Positions 9,375-18,256 of a stretch of DNA of 64,000 nucleotides are shown piece by piece. How positions within the stretch are numbered: the stretch's first letter is position 1; every line of letters starts with the position of its first letter. Origin of the DNA: Metabacillus litoralis (GTDB lineage Bacteria; Bacillota; Bacilli; Bacillales; Bacillaceae). Both the position numbers and the translations under genes were made by a program. The notes beneath the pieces are model-generated. The model saw only the letters and a list, made by a program, of their open reading frames with translations, was not told the origin of the DNA and made no database searches. The stretch is taken from contig NZ_VOQF01000006.1 in the NCBI RefSeq assembly GCF_007994985.1, forward strand, positions 1 to 64,000, given 5' to 3'.

Positions 9375-9911
9375 CTATACCTCCTCAAGCTTTCCCAGTA
9401 AATATTTGATAAGATGAACAGCTTCCTCTTTTTCAATAACATCTAAGTGAAACATGCTTGAAAACCAAAGTCCATCACAAACAAATCGTATAGTTAATAC
9501 ATCTTCTCGTTTTACCTTTTCTCTATTGAAATCAAGTTCCCATTGTTCATATTGCTTTCTCCATAGTGTCAAGGCTTCTATATTATTTGCCAATGAAGCT
9601 AATAAACTTGAATTTAGTAATATATGATTTGATTCTGTAAGTTCATTTATTGTTGCCAATGCATAAGCTCTTAAGAATTTCCCATTTTCTTCTTTTATAT
9701 TTACCAATTCAAGATTAATCTTTCTTTTGAACTCCTCTAAAGCATAAACATTGAGTGCTGTTATTAACTCTTCTTTGTTAGGAAAATGATAAAGTAATCC
9801 GCCCTTACTAATTCCCGCTTCTTTAGCGACCATTTCTAATGTTAATTTATTTAACCCAAAATCAACAATAACTCTAGAAGCTGCTTCTAAAATTTGTGAT
9901 TGTCTACTCAT
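9375..9911 (-). CDS. TetR/AcrR-family repressor of the SMR pair
   Basis: N-terminal helix-turn-helix (about residues 8-52: ILEAASRVIVDFGLNKLT then EAGISKGGLLYHFPNKEEL) with the typical TetR recognition signature, followed by an all-helical ligand domain. It heads the operon with the two SMR genes, so it most likely represses its own operon until a transported cation is bound. I chose ATG 9911, six bases after GAGAGGTG. A candidate operator lies 24 bases upstream. Confidence 0.88.
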   Translation of the reverse strand: MSRQSQILEAASRVIVDFGLNKLTLEMVAKEAGISKGGLLYHFPNKEELITALNVYALEEFKRKINLELVNIKEENGKFLRAYALATINELTESNHILLNSSLLASLANNIEALTLWRKQYEQWELDFNREKVKREDVLTIRFVCDGLWFSSMFHLDVIEKEEAVHLIKYLLGKLEEV

Positions 9912-9934
9912 GACCAGCACCTCTCTTCAACTGT

Positions 9935-9948
9935 ACCGACTGGACGGT
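9935..9948. promoter_or_regulatory. candidate TetR operator
   Basis: ACCGACTGGACGGT: an ACCG-N6-CGGT inverted repeat directly upstream of the TetR gene. It resembles ACCGACYGGTCGGT-type operators of TetR regulators. Confidence 0.5.
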
Positions 9949-10270
9949 TTTGTGATTAGTTTACAGCCTTACGTTCCTATGGTCAATCGTTTTTCTAAGC
10001 TTTCATGCTATTTAACTGCTATTATAATCAACTTTTAAAACAAGGTAAAAACCTTACTATAAAGTAGGTAGCAATATTTTTTCTCATTAACTGTCCAACC
10101 AATTATTAGCTGAAACCCTCTTTTATTCATATTCGATAAGTAGTAAGGCTAAATAGTTTTTTTATTATCATCTATTGAAAAGTTTTACATAATGACATTA
10201 TAATAGTGAATTCGTCTATATATTGTATCTATTTTCCTTAATCAAAATATAGAGTAATATATTTATATTG

Positions 10271-10289
10271 CTGCAAATATATTTTGCAG
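10271..10289. promoter_or_regulatory. RocR-like upstream activator site
   Basis: CTGCAAATATATTTTGCAG, an almost perfect palindrome with TGCAAA/TTTGCA arms, 40 bases before a sigma-54 promoter. B. subtilis RocR sites have the same TGCAAAA..TTTTGCA form. Confidence 0.65.
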
Positions 10290-10328
10290 GTTCTTCCATG
10301 AAATTAAGGTATATAACCAACTTGTCAC

Positions 10329-10345
10329 TTGGCACAAAACTTGCT
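10329..10345 (+). promoter_or_regulatory. sigma-54 (-24/-12) promoter
   Basis: TTGGCAC-AAAAC-TTGCT, an exact fit to the TTGGCAC-N5-TTGCW consensus, about 100 bases before the transporter gene. Confidence 0.85.
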
Positions 10346-10443
10346 TATTAATTTTTATATATTATGACTATTCAAAAAGAAAGAAAAAAAGGAAAGGGGT
10401 TTAAATATGATTAAACACACTACTATAACAAGGGGTGTATTCA

Positions 10444-11802
10444 ATGGATAAACGGTTAAAAAAGGAAGAAGTGTATACAACTAGAGACTATTTACAATTT
10501 ATCCTTCCATCGTTAATAGGAATTTTCCTTTTTGTTATCCCTTTGTCAATCAATGGGGAGTTTACAATTTCTGTTGCATTAATGGCTGGATTTGTCCAAA
10601 CTGCTTTTGGAGAAGCGCTTCCTTATATCGCAACTTTTCTTATTACGATTGCTGCTCTCTTATCTCTTTTTACAAAGATAATTCAGCCTAGCTTAATCAT
10701 TAATAGACCTTTTTTAGATAAACTATTTAATGTTTCTTGGATTTGGCAAATAACAAGATTATTAGGAATGATTTTCTCCATCATCGCATTGTTTAAAATA
10801 GGTCCTAACTCTTTATGGAGTGAAGCCACAGGTGGGCTATTATTATTTGATTTGATACCAGTTTTATTTTCAGTGTTTCTGTTTGCAGGATTATTTCTAC
10901 CTCTGCTATTAAACTTTGGCTTACTAGAATTATGTGGGGCATTATTCACAAAAATCATGCGCCCTTTATTTACCTTACCAGGACGATCTTCGATAGATTG
11001 TTTAGCATCTTGGTTAGGAGATGGAACGATCGGGGTTCTTTTAACAAATAAGCAATATGAAGATGGTTATTATACCAAACGTGAAGCAGCTGTTATCGGC
11101 ACAACTTTTTCAGTTGTATCAATAACCTTCACAATTGTCATTATGTCATATCTTAAGTTGGAGCAATACTTTGTATCATTTTATTTAACGATTGTTATAG
11201 CAGGGCTTGCATGTGCTTTTATTAGCCCTAGAATTCCACCTCTATCTCGTAAATCTAATACATTTTATAATGAGAATGAAAAAGTCGATGAAGCAATTCC
11301 TTCTGACATTTCATCATTAAAGTGGGGTTTCCAACATGCTATCAAGCAAGCTAGAGGAAATAAATTCACCACTAATCTCAAAGGAGGAATTGAGAACGTA
11401 CTAGACATGTGGCTTGGTGTCCTTCCTATTGTTATGGCAATTGGGACACTGGCTTTGATCATTGCAGAATATACACCTTTATTTAAAATACTAGGATATC
11501 CGTTTATTCCAGTATTAGAGCTCATGCAAATCCCTGAAGCTTCAGAGGCTTCACAAACAATGCTAATTGGTTTTGCTGATATGTTTTTACCGGCTATTAT
11601 CGGAAGTGGAATTGAAAGTGAGATGACCCGATTTGTAATCGGCTGCTTATCCATCACACAATTGATCTACATGTCAGAAGTTGGTGGGCTACTTCTTGGT
11701 TCAAAATTACCTGTTTCATTCTTAGATTTAGTTCTTATTTTCTTACAACGAACGATTATTTCATTACCGATTATTGTTGTGATTGCTCATATCATTTTTT
11801 AG
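10444..11802 (+). CDS. YjiH-family membrane transporter (nucleoside-recognition/gate domain)
   Basis: A polytopic membrane protein of about 452 residues with roughly ten to eleven hydrophobic segments and the two gate-type repeats of the YjiH/nucleoside-recognition group (first around SWLGDGTIGVLLTNK near residue 185, second around MLIGFADMFLPAIIGSG near 380). The substrate of this family is not established. Here it sits next to rocD, rocR and rocF behind a sigma-54 promoter and a RocR-like palindrome. I therefore infer uptake of arginine, ornithine or a related amino acid, in the place where B. subtilis uses RocC/RocE. ATG 10444 follows AAGGGGTG. Confidence 0.75.
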   Translation: MDKRLKKEEVYTTRDYLQFILPSLIGIFLFVIPLSINGEFTISVALMAGFVQTAFGEALPYIATFLITIAALLSLFTKIIQPSLIINRPFLDKLFNVSWIWQITRLLGMIFSIIALFKIGPNSLWSEATGGLLLFDLIPVLFSVFLFAGLFLPLLLNFGLLELCGALFTKIMRPLFTLPGRSSIDCLASWLGDGTIGVLLTNKQYEDGYYTKREAAVIGTTFSVVSITFTIVIMSYLKLEQYFVSFYLTIVIAGLACAFISPRIPPLSRKSNTFYNENEKVDEAIPSDISSLKWGFQHAIKQARGNKFTTNLKGGIENVLDMWLGVLPIVMAIGTLALIIAEYTPLFKILGYPFIPVLELMQIPEASEASQTMLIGFADMFLPAIIGSGIESEMTRFVIGCLSITQLIYMSEVGGLLLGSKLPVSFLDLVLIFLQRTIISLPIIVVIAHIIF

Positions 11803-11813
11803 ATTTACAGCAT

Positions 11814-11853
11814 AAAAAAAGAATGAAATCCTGTTGGATTTCATTCTTTTTTT
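11814..11853. terminator. bidirectional terminator
   Basis: Perfect stem AAAAAAGAATGAAATCC / GGATTTCATTCTTTTTT with a three-base loop, serving the transporter (plus) and rocD (minus). Confidence 0.9.
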
Positions 11854-11878
11854 ATTTTGAGTTTTTTACTTTTATTCA

Positions 11879-13072
11879 TTAAGCTAATACGTTTTTAATT
11901 CGCTCGATCGCCCAATCTAATTCTTTTTCTGTTATAACAAGTGGTGGTGCAAAACGAATAACGGTGTCATGTGTTTCTTTACATAATAATCCCTGTTCCT
12001 TAAGTTTTTCACAATAACTCCTTGCTGATTCTGTTAATTCTACTCCAATAAACAATCCTCTTCCACGAATTTCTTTAATTAATGGATTGTCTATTTCTTT
12101 TAAGCGTTTAACAAAATAGTTTCCTAATTTTAAAGATTGTTCTACTAGGTTCTCTTCTTCTATTACATCTAAAGCAGCAATTGAAACAGCGCATGCTAAT
12201 GGATTACCACCAAATGTTGATCCGTGTGACCCTGGATTAAACACTCCTAAGACGTCACGGTTTGCTACAACACATGAAATCGGAAAAACTCCTCCACCTA
12301 ATGCTTTTCCTAAAATATACATATCAGGAACAACATCTTCCCAATCACAAGCAAACATTTTACCTGAGCGTCCAAGACCAGCTTGAATTTCATCTGCAAC
12401 AAACAGTACATTATTTTCTTTACATACACGTGATGCTTCTTTTAGAAAACCGTCTTCTGGTATATTGATACCAGCTTCACCTTGAATAGGTTCAAAAATA
12501 AATCCTGCTGTTTCAGGTGTGATCGCTGATTTTAAAGCCTCTACATCTCCATATGGAATTAGTTTAATTCCTGGCAACATCGGTCCAAATCCTCTGCGAT
12601 ATTCTTCTTCAGAAGATAATGATACAGCTGACATTGTACGGCCATGAAAGTTACCTTCACATGCAATAATCTCAGCTTTGTTATCCGTTATTCCCTTCAC
12701 TTCATAACCCCAACGTCTAATAGCTTTAATTGCAGTCTCCACAGCTTCAGCACCTGTATTCATTGGTAGGGCCATTTCTTTTTTAGTTATTCGAGAAATT
12801 CTTTCATACCAAGGCCCTAACTGATCATTATGAAAAGCACGAGAAGTTAGTGTCACCCGATCTGCTTGATTTTTCAACGCGTCAATAATTTTAGGATGTC
12901 TATGACCTTGATTCACTGCAGAATATGCACTTAACATATCTAAATATTTATTACCCTCTGGATCTTCTACCCATATTCCATCAGCTTTTGATATAACGAT
13001 TGGTAAAGGATTATAATTATTAGCACCAAATTGTTCGGTTTGCTTAATAACATTTTCTGATACAGTTTTCAT
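11879..13072 (-). CDS. rocD: ornithine aminotransferase
   Basis: Class-III PLP-dependent aminotransferase converting ornithine and 2-oxoglutarate to glutamate-5-semialdehyde and glutamate in arginine breakdown. 397 residues, near the B. subtilis RocD length. Visible motifs: [20 protein letters not shown], the [15 protein letters not shown] strand with the PLP-ring aspartate, and the Schiff-base lysine in [14 protein letters not shown] near residue 254. It reads away from rocR, and the shared control region has a minus-strand sigma-54 promoter and TGCAA-type sites, consistent with RocR activation. The start follows AGGAGG. Confidence 0.92.
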   Translation of the reverse strand: MKTVSENVIKQTEQFGANNYNPLPIVISKADGIWVEDPEGNKYLDMLSAYSAVNQGHRHPKIIDALKNQADRVTLTSRAFHNDQLGPWYERISRITKKEMALPMNTGAEAVETAIKAIRRWGYEVKGITDNKAEIIACEGNFHGRTMSAVSLSSEEEYRRGFGPMLPGIKLIPYGDVEALKSAITPETAGFIFEPIQGEAGINIPEDGFLKEASRVCKENNVLFVADEIQAGLGRSGKMFACDWEDVVPDMYILGKALGGGVFPISCVVANRDVLGVFNPGSHGSTFGGNPLACAVSIAALDVIEEENLVEQSLKLGNYFVKRLKEIDNPLIKEIRGRGLFIGVELTESARSYCEKLKEQGLLCKETHDTVIRFAPPLVITEKELDWAIERIKNVLA

Positions 13073-13125
13073 TCTATATTCCTCCTATTTTAATTGTGAT
13101 TTTTTTGAATAGCTATATAGTAATA

Positions 13126-13142
13126 AGCAAATTTCTTGCCAT
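13126..13142 (-). promoter_or_regulatory. sigma-54 (-24/-12) promoter of rocD
   Basis: Minus strand TGGCAAGAAATTTGCT, with GG and GC separated by exactly 10 bases. It is a good though not perfect -24/-12 element, about 55 bases before rocD. Confidence 0.75.
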
Positions 13143-13263
13143 CATTTTAATACTCTTGCAGTGAAACTTAAGTAATAAGGTCATTAATAAAGAATGGCTA
13201 TTAGTAGAATTATCAGCTTTCGTGCAAAATAATTATCGATAATTTGAGCTCTCTATTCAAAAG

Positions 13264-13280
13264 TGCAAATTTTCGTTGCA
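13264..13280. promoter_or_regulatory. RocR-like upstream activator site (rocD/rocR)
   Basis: TGCAAATTTTCGTTGCA, inverted arms TGCAA/TTGCA, lying about 120 bases upstream of the rocD sigma-54 promoter and 60 bases before rocR. A lone half-site TGCAAAAT is at 13223-13230. The position suits both activation of rocD and control of rocR itself. Confidence 0.55.
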
Positions 13281-13339
13281 TTCATATCAACTATCATCTA
13301 CCCTTGAAGTAGTAATTTCTACTTTGGAGGTTAAAGGCA

Positions 13340-14755
13340 ATGAATTTAGAGAATATGCTCAAATTAGATGATCTTCAAGCTATCTTACATACATTAGTAG
13401 ATAATATTGATACTGGGATACATATCATTAATCAAGATGGATTAACGATTTTATATAATAAAAAAATGGCTGAAATTGAAGGCATGAATCATAGTGATGT
13501 ACTAGGAAAAAACATTCCTGAATTATTCAACTTTCAAAAGGAATCTGAAAGTACATTAATGTCTGCATTGCAAACTGGAGCTGTTACTAAATCTTCAAAA
13601 CAAACCTACTTTAACCAAAAAGGACAAGAAATCACCACCATTAATGATACATTTCCCATATATGATTGTAATAAACAAATTATTGGAGCAATCGAAGTCG
13701 CAAAGGATATTACAAACCTAGAACAAATCATACGTGACAATATATTAAATAAAGGTGATACAAAATTCACGTTCGATTCTATAATTGGTAGATCTGTTAA
13801 TTTTCAAGAAGTAATTGAAAATAGTAAGCGTGCAACTAGAACAGCTTCGTCTATATTAATAGTCGGTGAAACAGGCACAGGAAAAGAATTATTTGCACAA
13901 AGCATTCATAATGGTAGCAAACGCTCTTCTGGTCCATTTATTAGTCAAAACTGTGCTGCTTTACCAGATAGTCTGATAGAAGGCATATTGTTTGGAACTA
14001 AAAAAGGAGCTTTCACAGGATCAATAGAAAGACCTGGATTATTTGAACAAGCCGAAGGTGGCACCATTTTACTAGATGAAATTAATTCATTACATCCTAG
14101 CTTACAAGCAAAGCTATTACGAGCTCTACAAGAAAGAACAATTCGACGAGTCGGTGATACAAAGGATAAAAAAATTGATGTTCGAATCATCGCTACAATA
14201 AATCAAGACCCTATTGATGCAATTGCGAACGATCAATTGCGCAAAGACCTTTACTATCGTCTAAGTGTTGTTTCACTATTTATTCCACCACTTCGTGAAA
14301 GAAAGTGTGATATACCTGAACTTTCTAAGTTCTTTATTCAAAAATTCAATATCCTGTTTGATTTGAATATCAGAGGAATAAGCAAGCATGTTTTTTCTCT
14401 ATTTGATGCTTATGATTGGCCTGGTAACGTACGTGAACTTGAACATATTATTGAAGGAGCAATGAATTTAATCGAACCTGAAGAGGAAATTATCGACTTT
14501 CCTCATTTACCTTTGCCCTTCAGACAAAAAACAAGTTCACTTGAGCCATCTATATCAGAAGCAATGATTTCTGACATGTTTAAAGATATTGATGATGATC
14601 ACCTTTCGCTTGAAAAATATATGGTGAATACAGAAAAAAAATATCTGGCAAAAGTACTGCAAGACCATGATTACAATATCTCAAAAGCAGCAAAAACATT
14701 GGATATAAGTAGACAAAGCTTGCAATATCGATTACGAAAATTCAATTTAAAATAA
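13340..14755 (+). CDS. rocR: sigma-54-dependent activator of arginine catabolism
   Basis: 471 residues: a PAS-type sensor (about 10-125, IDTGIHIINQDGLTILYN), a central AAA+ ATPase with Walker A GETGTGKE near 178-185, the sigma-54 contact loop GAFTGS near 224 and Walker B LLDEINS, and a C-terminal Fis-type helix-turn-helix (SKAAKTLDISRQSLQYRLRK). RocR senses ornithine/citrulline in B. subtilis. Its placement between rocD and rocF, with sigma-54 promoters and palindromes on nearby genes, supports the same role. GGAGG precedes the ATG. Confidence 0.88.
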   Translation: MNLENMLKLDDLQAILHTLVDNIDTGIHIINQDGLTILYNKKMAEIEGMNHSDVLGKNIPELFNFQKESESTLMSALQTGAVTKSSKQTYFNQKGQEITTINDTFPIYDCNKQIIGAIEVAKDITNLEQIIRDNILNKGDTKFTFDSIIGRSVNFQEVIENSKRATRTASSILIVGETGTGKELFAQSIHNGSKRSSGPFISQNCAALPDSLIEGILFGTKKGAFTGSIERPGLFEQAEGGTILLDEINSLHPSLQAKLLRALQERTIRRVGDTKDKKIDVRIIATINQDPIDAIANDQLRKDLYYRLSVVSLFIPPLRERKCDIPELSKFFIQKFNILFDLNIRGISKHVFSLFDAYDWPGNVRELEHIIEGAMNLIEPEEEIIDFPHLPLPFRQKTSSLEPSISEAMISDMFKDIDDDHLSLEKYMVNTEKKYLAKVLQDHDYNISKAAKTLDISRQSLQYRLRKFNLK

Positions 14756-14784
14756 AATCATAATGTTTAACAAGTGAAAGATTG

Positions 14785-14822
14785 TCTCTCCCCACCATTA
14801 CATTCGGTGGGGTCTGACCCCA
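14785..14822. repeat. short GC-rich hairpin between rocR and rocF
   Basis: CCCCACC / GGTGGGG hairpin followed by GGGGTCTGACCCC, itself a near palindrome. It could act as a weak terminator for the convergent rocR and rocF genes. There is no long T-run. Confidence 0.45.
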
Positions 14823-15731
14823 TTATAGTAATTTTTCGCCGAATAAAGATCCCATTAATGCTACAGCAACTGTAGCTGTGCTGTTTCCATGATCTAAAAT
14901 AGGATTTACTTCAACGAATTCAGCAGATGTAATTATTTTTGATTCTTCTAAAATTTCCATTGCTAAATGACTTTCGCGATAACTAATTCCACCTAATACA
15001 GGTGTGCCAACTCCAGGTGCATCACTTGGATCTAATCCATCTAAATCTAGTGACAAATGAACACCATCTGTTTTGTTCTTTAAGTAATCAATTGCTTCTT
15101 CCATCACCTTTGTCATTCCTAGACGATCGATTTCATGCATAGTATAAACCTTTATACCTTTTTCACGAATAAGTACTCTTTCTCCTTCATCAAGGGAACG
15201 TGCTCCGATAATCACAATATTTTCAGGCTTTACTTTAGGCGTATAACCTGCAATATTAGTTAAAGTTGGATGACCAATACCTAAACTAACAGCTAAAGGC
15301 ATTCCATGAATATTTCCAGATGGAGATGTATCAGCGGTATTTAGATCTCCATGTGCGTCATACCAAATAACACCTAAATTTTTATAATGCTTTGAAACTC
15401 CTGCTAATGTTCCAATGGCAATACTATGGTCACCGCCAAATACAAGTGGAAAAGATCCTTCCTCAATTACTTCATCAACAGCAGAAGCTAGCTTTTCACT
15501 TGCCTTTGATACAGCACTTAAAAATTTCAGATTTCCATCAGAAGCCAAAACATGTTCATCCTTACCAGGTCTACCAATCTCGATATCTCCTCTATCATGA
15601 ATCTTGTACTCTAGCTCTTCTAATCGTTCAACAACTCCAGCATAACGAATTGCGCTCGGACCCATATCTACACCACGTCTAGATTGCCCTAAATCCATTG
15701 GTACACCGATAATTGATATATGTTTTTTCAC
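14823..15731 (-). CDS. rocF: arginase
   Basis: Hydrolyses arginine to ornithine and urea, feeding rocD. 302 residues. All manganese-binding motifs are visible: GGDHS near residue 100, YDAHGDLNT near 124-132, and SLDLDGLDPSDAPG near 227-240. The GTG start at 15731 lies seven bases after GGGGGAG. It converges on rocR. I found no -24/-12 promoter in front of it, so control may differ from rocD. Confidence 0.93.
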   Translation of the reverse strand: MKKHISIIGVPMDLGQSRRGVDMGPSAIRYAGVVERLEELEYKIHDRGDIEIGRPGKDEHVLASDGNLKFLSAVSKASEKLASAVDEVIEEGSFPLVFGGDHSIAIGTLAGVSKHYKNLGVIWYDAHGDLNTADTSPSGNIHGMPLAVSLGIGHPTLTNIAGYTPKVKPENIVIIGARSLDEGERVLIREKGIKVYTMHEIDRLGMTKVMEEAIDYLKNKTDGVHLSLDLDGLDPSDAPGVGTPVLGGISYRESHLAMEILEESKIITSAEFVEVNPILDHGNSTATVAVALMGSLFGEKLL

Positions 15732-16061
15732 GTTAATCTCCCCCTTACCAGCAATTGTATCGTAGGCTTCATCAATGACTCAACTCAACATCTCCATGTA
15801 TTTTTATGCACACATATACAAAAATTAATATTTCAAGATATCTATTTTAAGTTAATTTTATTGTTTTAACTCCTTATAACAAAATTTATTAATATCTTAA
15901 TAAAATAAATGAAAAACAAAAATAGACCATTTTCTAGCTAAATAGTCGGAAAACTTTTTTCTTTTTTACTAAGTAGTTTTGTTTGTGATAATCATCACGT
16001 TTAAATTTCTCTTTTTACAGTAAGATATAAATAGAAAAGAGATACACAGCTTGGAGTGTGA
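15732..16061. other. divergent intergenic region rocF / FNT channel
   Basis: No gene is seen. A+T-rich sequence; the main feature is a Fnr/Crp-type box at 15984-15999. Confidence 0.6.
15984..15999 (+). promoter_or_regulatory. Fnr/Crp-type operator
   Basis: TGTGA-TAATCA-TCACG, one base short of the symmetric TGTGA-N6-TCACA site used by Bacillus Fnr. A -10-like TAAGAT at 16021-16026 would place the box near -41.5, the classic activating position. Confidence 0.65.
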
Positions 16062-16859
16062 ATGGAATTGGAACAAGAAGCCTTATTACTTGTAGAGGAA
16101 TTATCAAATAAGAAGAAGAAAATTTATGATCAAAGCCCATTAAGATACATACTAAGATCAATACTTGCTAGTATGTTTATTGGATTTGGTGTTATCGTTG
16201 CATTTAAAGCTGGAAATTTTTTTTATGTAGAACATTCACCATTAGCTTATCCGATCGCTGCTCTAACATTTGGTGCTGCTATCATCTTAATTGCATATGG
16301 AGGAGGAGATTTATTTACTGGTAACACTTTTTATTATTCATATACCGCTCTGCGAAAAAAACTAACATGGAAAATGGCATTCAAGCTATGGAGCACAAGC
16401 TATGTTGGAAATATAATTGGAGCTTGTTTTTTTGCTTTTTTCATCTATGCAACTGGCTTATTTTCCGATGAATCAACTACAGGGTTTTTATTAAGTGTTG
16501 CTGATAAAAAGGTTCACCTTCCAACATCCGAACTATTTTTTAGAGGCATACTTTGTAACTGGCTCGTTTGTCTTGCTTTCTTTATACCAATGAGATTAAA
16601 AGGAGATGGAGCTAAGCTTTTTACAATGATGCTATTTGTCTTTTGTTTTTTCATTTCAGGCTATGAACACAGTATTGCCAACATGTGTACTTTTGCTATT
16701 GCATTTGTTTCAAATCCACCTGATAGCTTTACAATGCAAGGTGTTATCCATAACCTTGTACCCGTTACACTTGGGAACTTTATAGGTGGTGCAGTGTTAA
16801 TGGGCTGGATGTATCATTTTGTTAATAAACCTTTTATAGAGACAAAAAAAGCTGATTGA
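16062..16859 (+). CDS. formate/nitrite transporter family channel
   Basis: 265 residues with six membrane segments and the FNT fold signatures: GFGVIVAFKAGNFF near residue 41, YGGGDLFTGNTFYY near 86-99, and FRGILCNWLVCLAFF near 165-180. Members carry formate, nitrite or other small monoanions across the cytoplasmic membrane. The Fnr-like box upstream suggests induction when oxygen is low, which would suit nitrite or formate traffic in anaerobic growth. GGAGTG precedes the ATG. No nitrite reductase or formate enzyme lies next to it. Confidence 0.88.
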   Translation: MELEQEALLLVEELSNKKKKIYDQSPLRYILRSILASMFIGFGVIVAFKAGNFFYVEHSPLAYPIAALTFGAAIILIAYGGGDLFTGNTFYYSYTALRKKLTWKMAFKLWSTSYVGNIIGACFFAFFIYATGLFSDESTTGFLLSVADKKVHLPTSELFFRGILCNWLVCLAFFIPMRLKGDGAKLFTMMLFVFCFFISGYEHSIANMCTFAIAFVSNPPDSFTMQGVIHNLVPVTLGNFIGGAVLMGWMYHFVNKPFIETKKAD

Positions 16860-16877
16860 TTTTATCAGCTTTTTTTA
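16844..16877 (+). terminator. terminator after FNT gene
   Basis: Stem AAAAAAAGCTGAT / ATCAGCTTTTTTT overlapping the last codons. Confidence 0.85.
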
Positions 16878-16955
16878 TGTTATAAGGTTTTTCTTAGTCA
16901 CTCATACTTGAAGGTTACATTGTTATGGAACCAAATATAGCCACGTTCGTTTTTT

Positions 16956-17510
16956 TTATTTACTAATCGTACTATTTGTTTTTTTAGGAAAGATCGTATA
17001 ACTGAAACTTATAATAAAATCTATAACTAATACAAGTAACCAAATATAGATAACATTATATATTTCCTGTGTTCTTTCCTTATCATCTACAATTAAAATG
17101 ATTGAAAATAGTAATACATTTCCTATGCCCCATCCTAATAGATGACGAATCCACCCTTTTCGTTCTATACGTGCTCGTTCAATTCCATATCTCGGTTTTC
17201 CTTGTGGTTTTGGTCCATTTGCAAATTTGTAAGCAAAACGTCGATCAGCCCACCGTATCATTTGATGACCAAATGCTACAGTCATACCTATATAATAAGC
17301 AGCAATACCATGAAAGAAAGTGGCTTGTTGACCATTTTTCAAGTCAATAATCGAAGCAACGATTAAAATAAGATCAATAATCGGTGTACATAACAGGAAA
17401 GCCGCTCCTAATTTATTCTTCTTAAAAACATACCTTGTTATTAAACCAGCAAGTACAAAAATCCAAAAACCTATTTCACAAAATATAATTAACCAACCAA
17501 TGTTAGTCAT
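16956..17510 (-). CDS. membrane protein of unknown function
   Basis: About 184 residues with four or five membrane segments and a basic middle loop (YGIERARIERKGWIR near residue 106). The family is one of the integral-membrane hypothetical proteins of Bacillus; I cannot name it. I start it at ATG 17510 (MTNIGWLIIFCEIG), which follows AAGGGG, rather than at the longer in-frame start 21 codons earlier that has no site. It sits downstream of the acetate-type transporter but a terminator separates them. Confidence 0.6.
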   Translation of the reverse strand: MTNIGWLIIFCEIGFWIFVLAGLITRYVFKKNKLGAAFLLCTPIIDLILIVASIIDLKNGQQATFFHGIAAYYIGMTVAFGHQMIRWADRRFAYKFANGPKPQGKPRYGIERARIERKGWIRHLLGWGIGNVLLFSIILIVDDKERTQEIYNVIYIWLLVLVIDFIISFSYTIFPKKTNSTISK

Positions 17511-17605
17511 TCTAAAACCCCTTTTTAATACAACTATATTAAAAATAATATAGCACGATTGTATTAAAAGCACTAAAACTAATTAAATCTTCTTACCATT
17601 GAAAA

Positions 17606-17635
17606 AGGAGACTAACAACTTGTTTAGTCTCCTTA
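17606..17635 (-). terminator. terminator after acetate-type transporter
   Basis: Hairpin AGGAGACTAA / TTAGTCTCCT. On the minus strand it is followed by TTTTTC. Confidence 0.8.
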
Positions 17636-17638
17636 CTA

Positions 17639-18256
17639 CTAGCTTTTAAAAATAGCGAATGGTTTTCCGACTGGCAAAATTACTTTTCCAAACTGATTAT
17701 TTAAAACAACTGCTGCAGATCCATAGAAAGATAATAATGCGATAAGAAGCTCTGCAATCGCTGCTATCATATGAGTAGTTTCAGGCATGATCCCAAGTGT
17801 ACTTAAAGATAAGCCGATAAATAAGAAATCAATAAATACAAAAATAAAGAATAATACCTTGTGTGTTGCCATTGCTCCAACAGTCATAAAAACACTGAAA
17901 ATCAAATAGCCGATAAATGCTACACCAAGCTGTTTTGGATCAGCATTAGCAGCTAACTCTTCACCAAATGCACCTAATTGAATTAACCAAGTCATACCAA
18001 CACCAAACCAAAACAAACCAAATGCACCAAAAGCCGTTGTACCAAATGTATTGTTATGCTTAGAATCAAGGACACTTGCAAATAGTTGAGCTAGTCCACC
18101 CAAGAAAAATGCCCATGGTAATATTAATGATGTTCCTTCTGTTAAGCCTAATTTCTGTGAAGATGCAACAAGAGTGACCATCGCTAGTCCAAATAAACCT
18201 AGTGCCGAGGGATCAGCTGTTACAATTTTCACCTGCTGTGTATTTTGCTTACTCAT
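17639..18256 (-). CDS. GPR1/FUN34/YaaH-family acetate/succinate transporter
   Basis: 205 residues with six membrane helices and the family's N-terminal helix signature (DPSALGLFGLAMVTL near residues 15-29, standing for the usual NPxPLGL). A conserved polar helix GAFGLFWFGVGMTWL is near residue 76. These proteins move acetate or succinate across the cytoplasmic membrane. AGGAGG precedes the ATG. Alone in its transcript, with a strong terminator. No cre-like control site is obvious upstream. Confidence 0.88.
   Translation of the reverse strand: MSKQNTQQVKIVTADPSALGLFGLAMVTLVASSQKLGLTEGTSLILPWAFFLGGLAQLFASVLDSKHNNTFGTTAFGAFGLFWFGVGMTWLIQLGAFGEELAANADPKQLGVAFIGYLIFSVFMTVGAMATHKVLFFIFVFIDFLFIGLSLSTLGIMPETTHMIAAIAELLIALLSFYGSAAVVLNNQFGKVILPVGKPFAIFKS

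Larger units (their letters stand above)
9949..10443. other. A+T-rich control region before the YjiH-type transporter
   Basis: No gene is visible. The left 300 bases are plain A+T-rich sequence. The right part holds a palindrome at 10271-10289 and a sigma-54 promoter at 10329-10345. Confidence 0.6.

Noticed and set aside
15732-15900. Sigma-54 promoter in front of rocF
   Set aside because: No GG-N10-GC element was found on the minus strand upstream of the arginase start.
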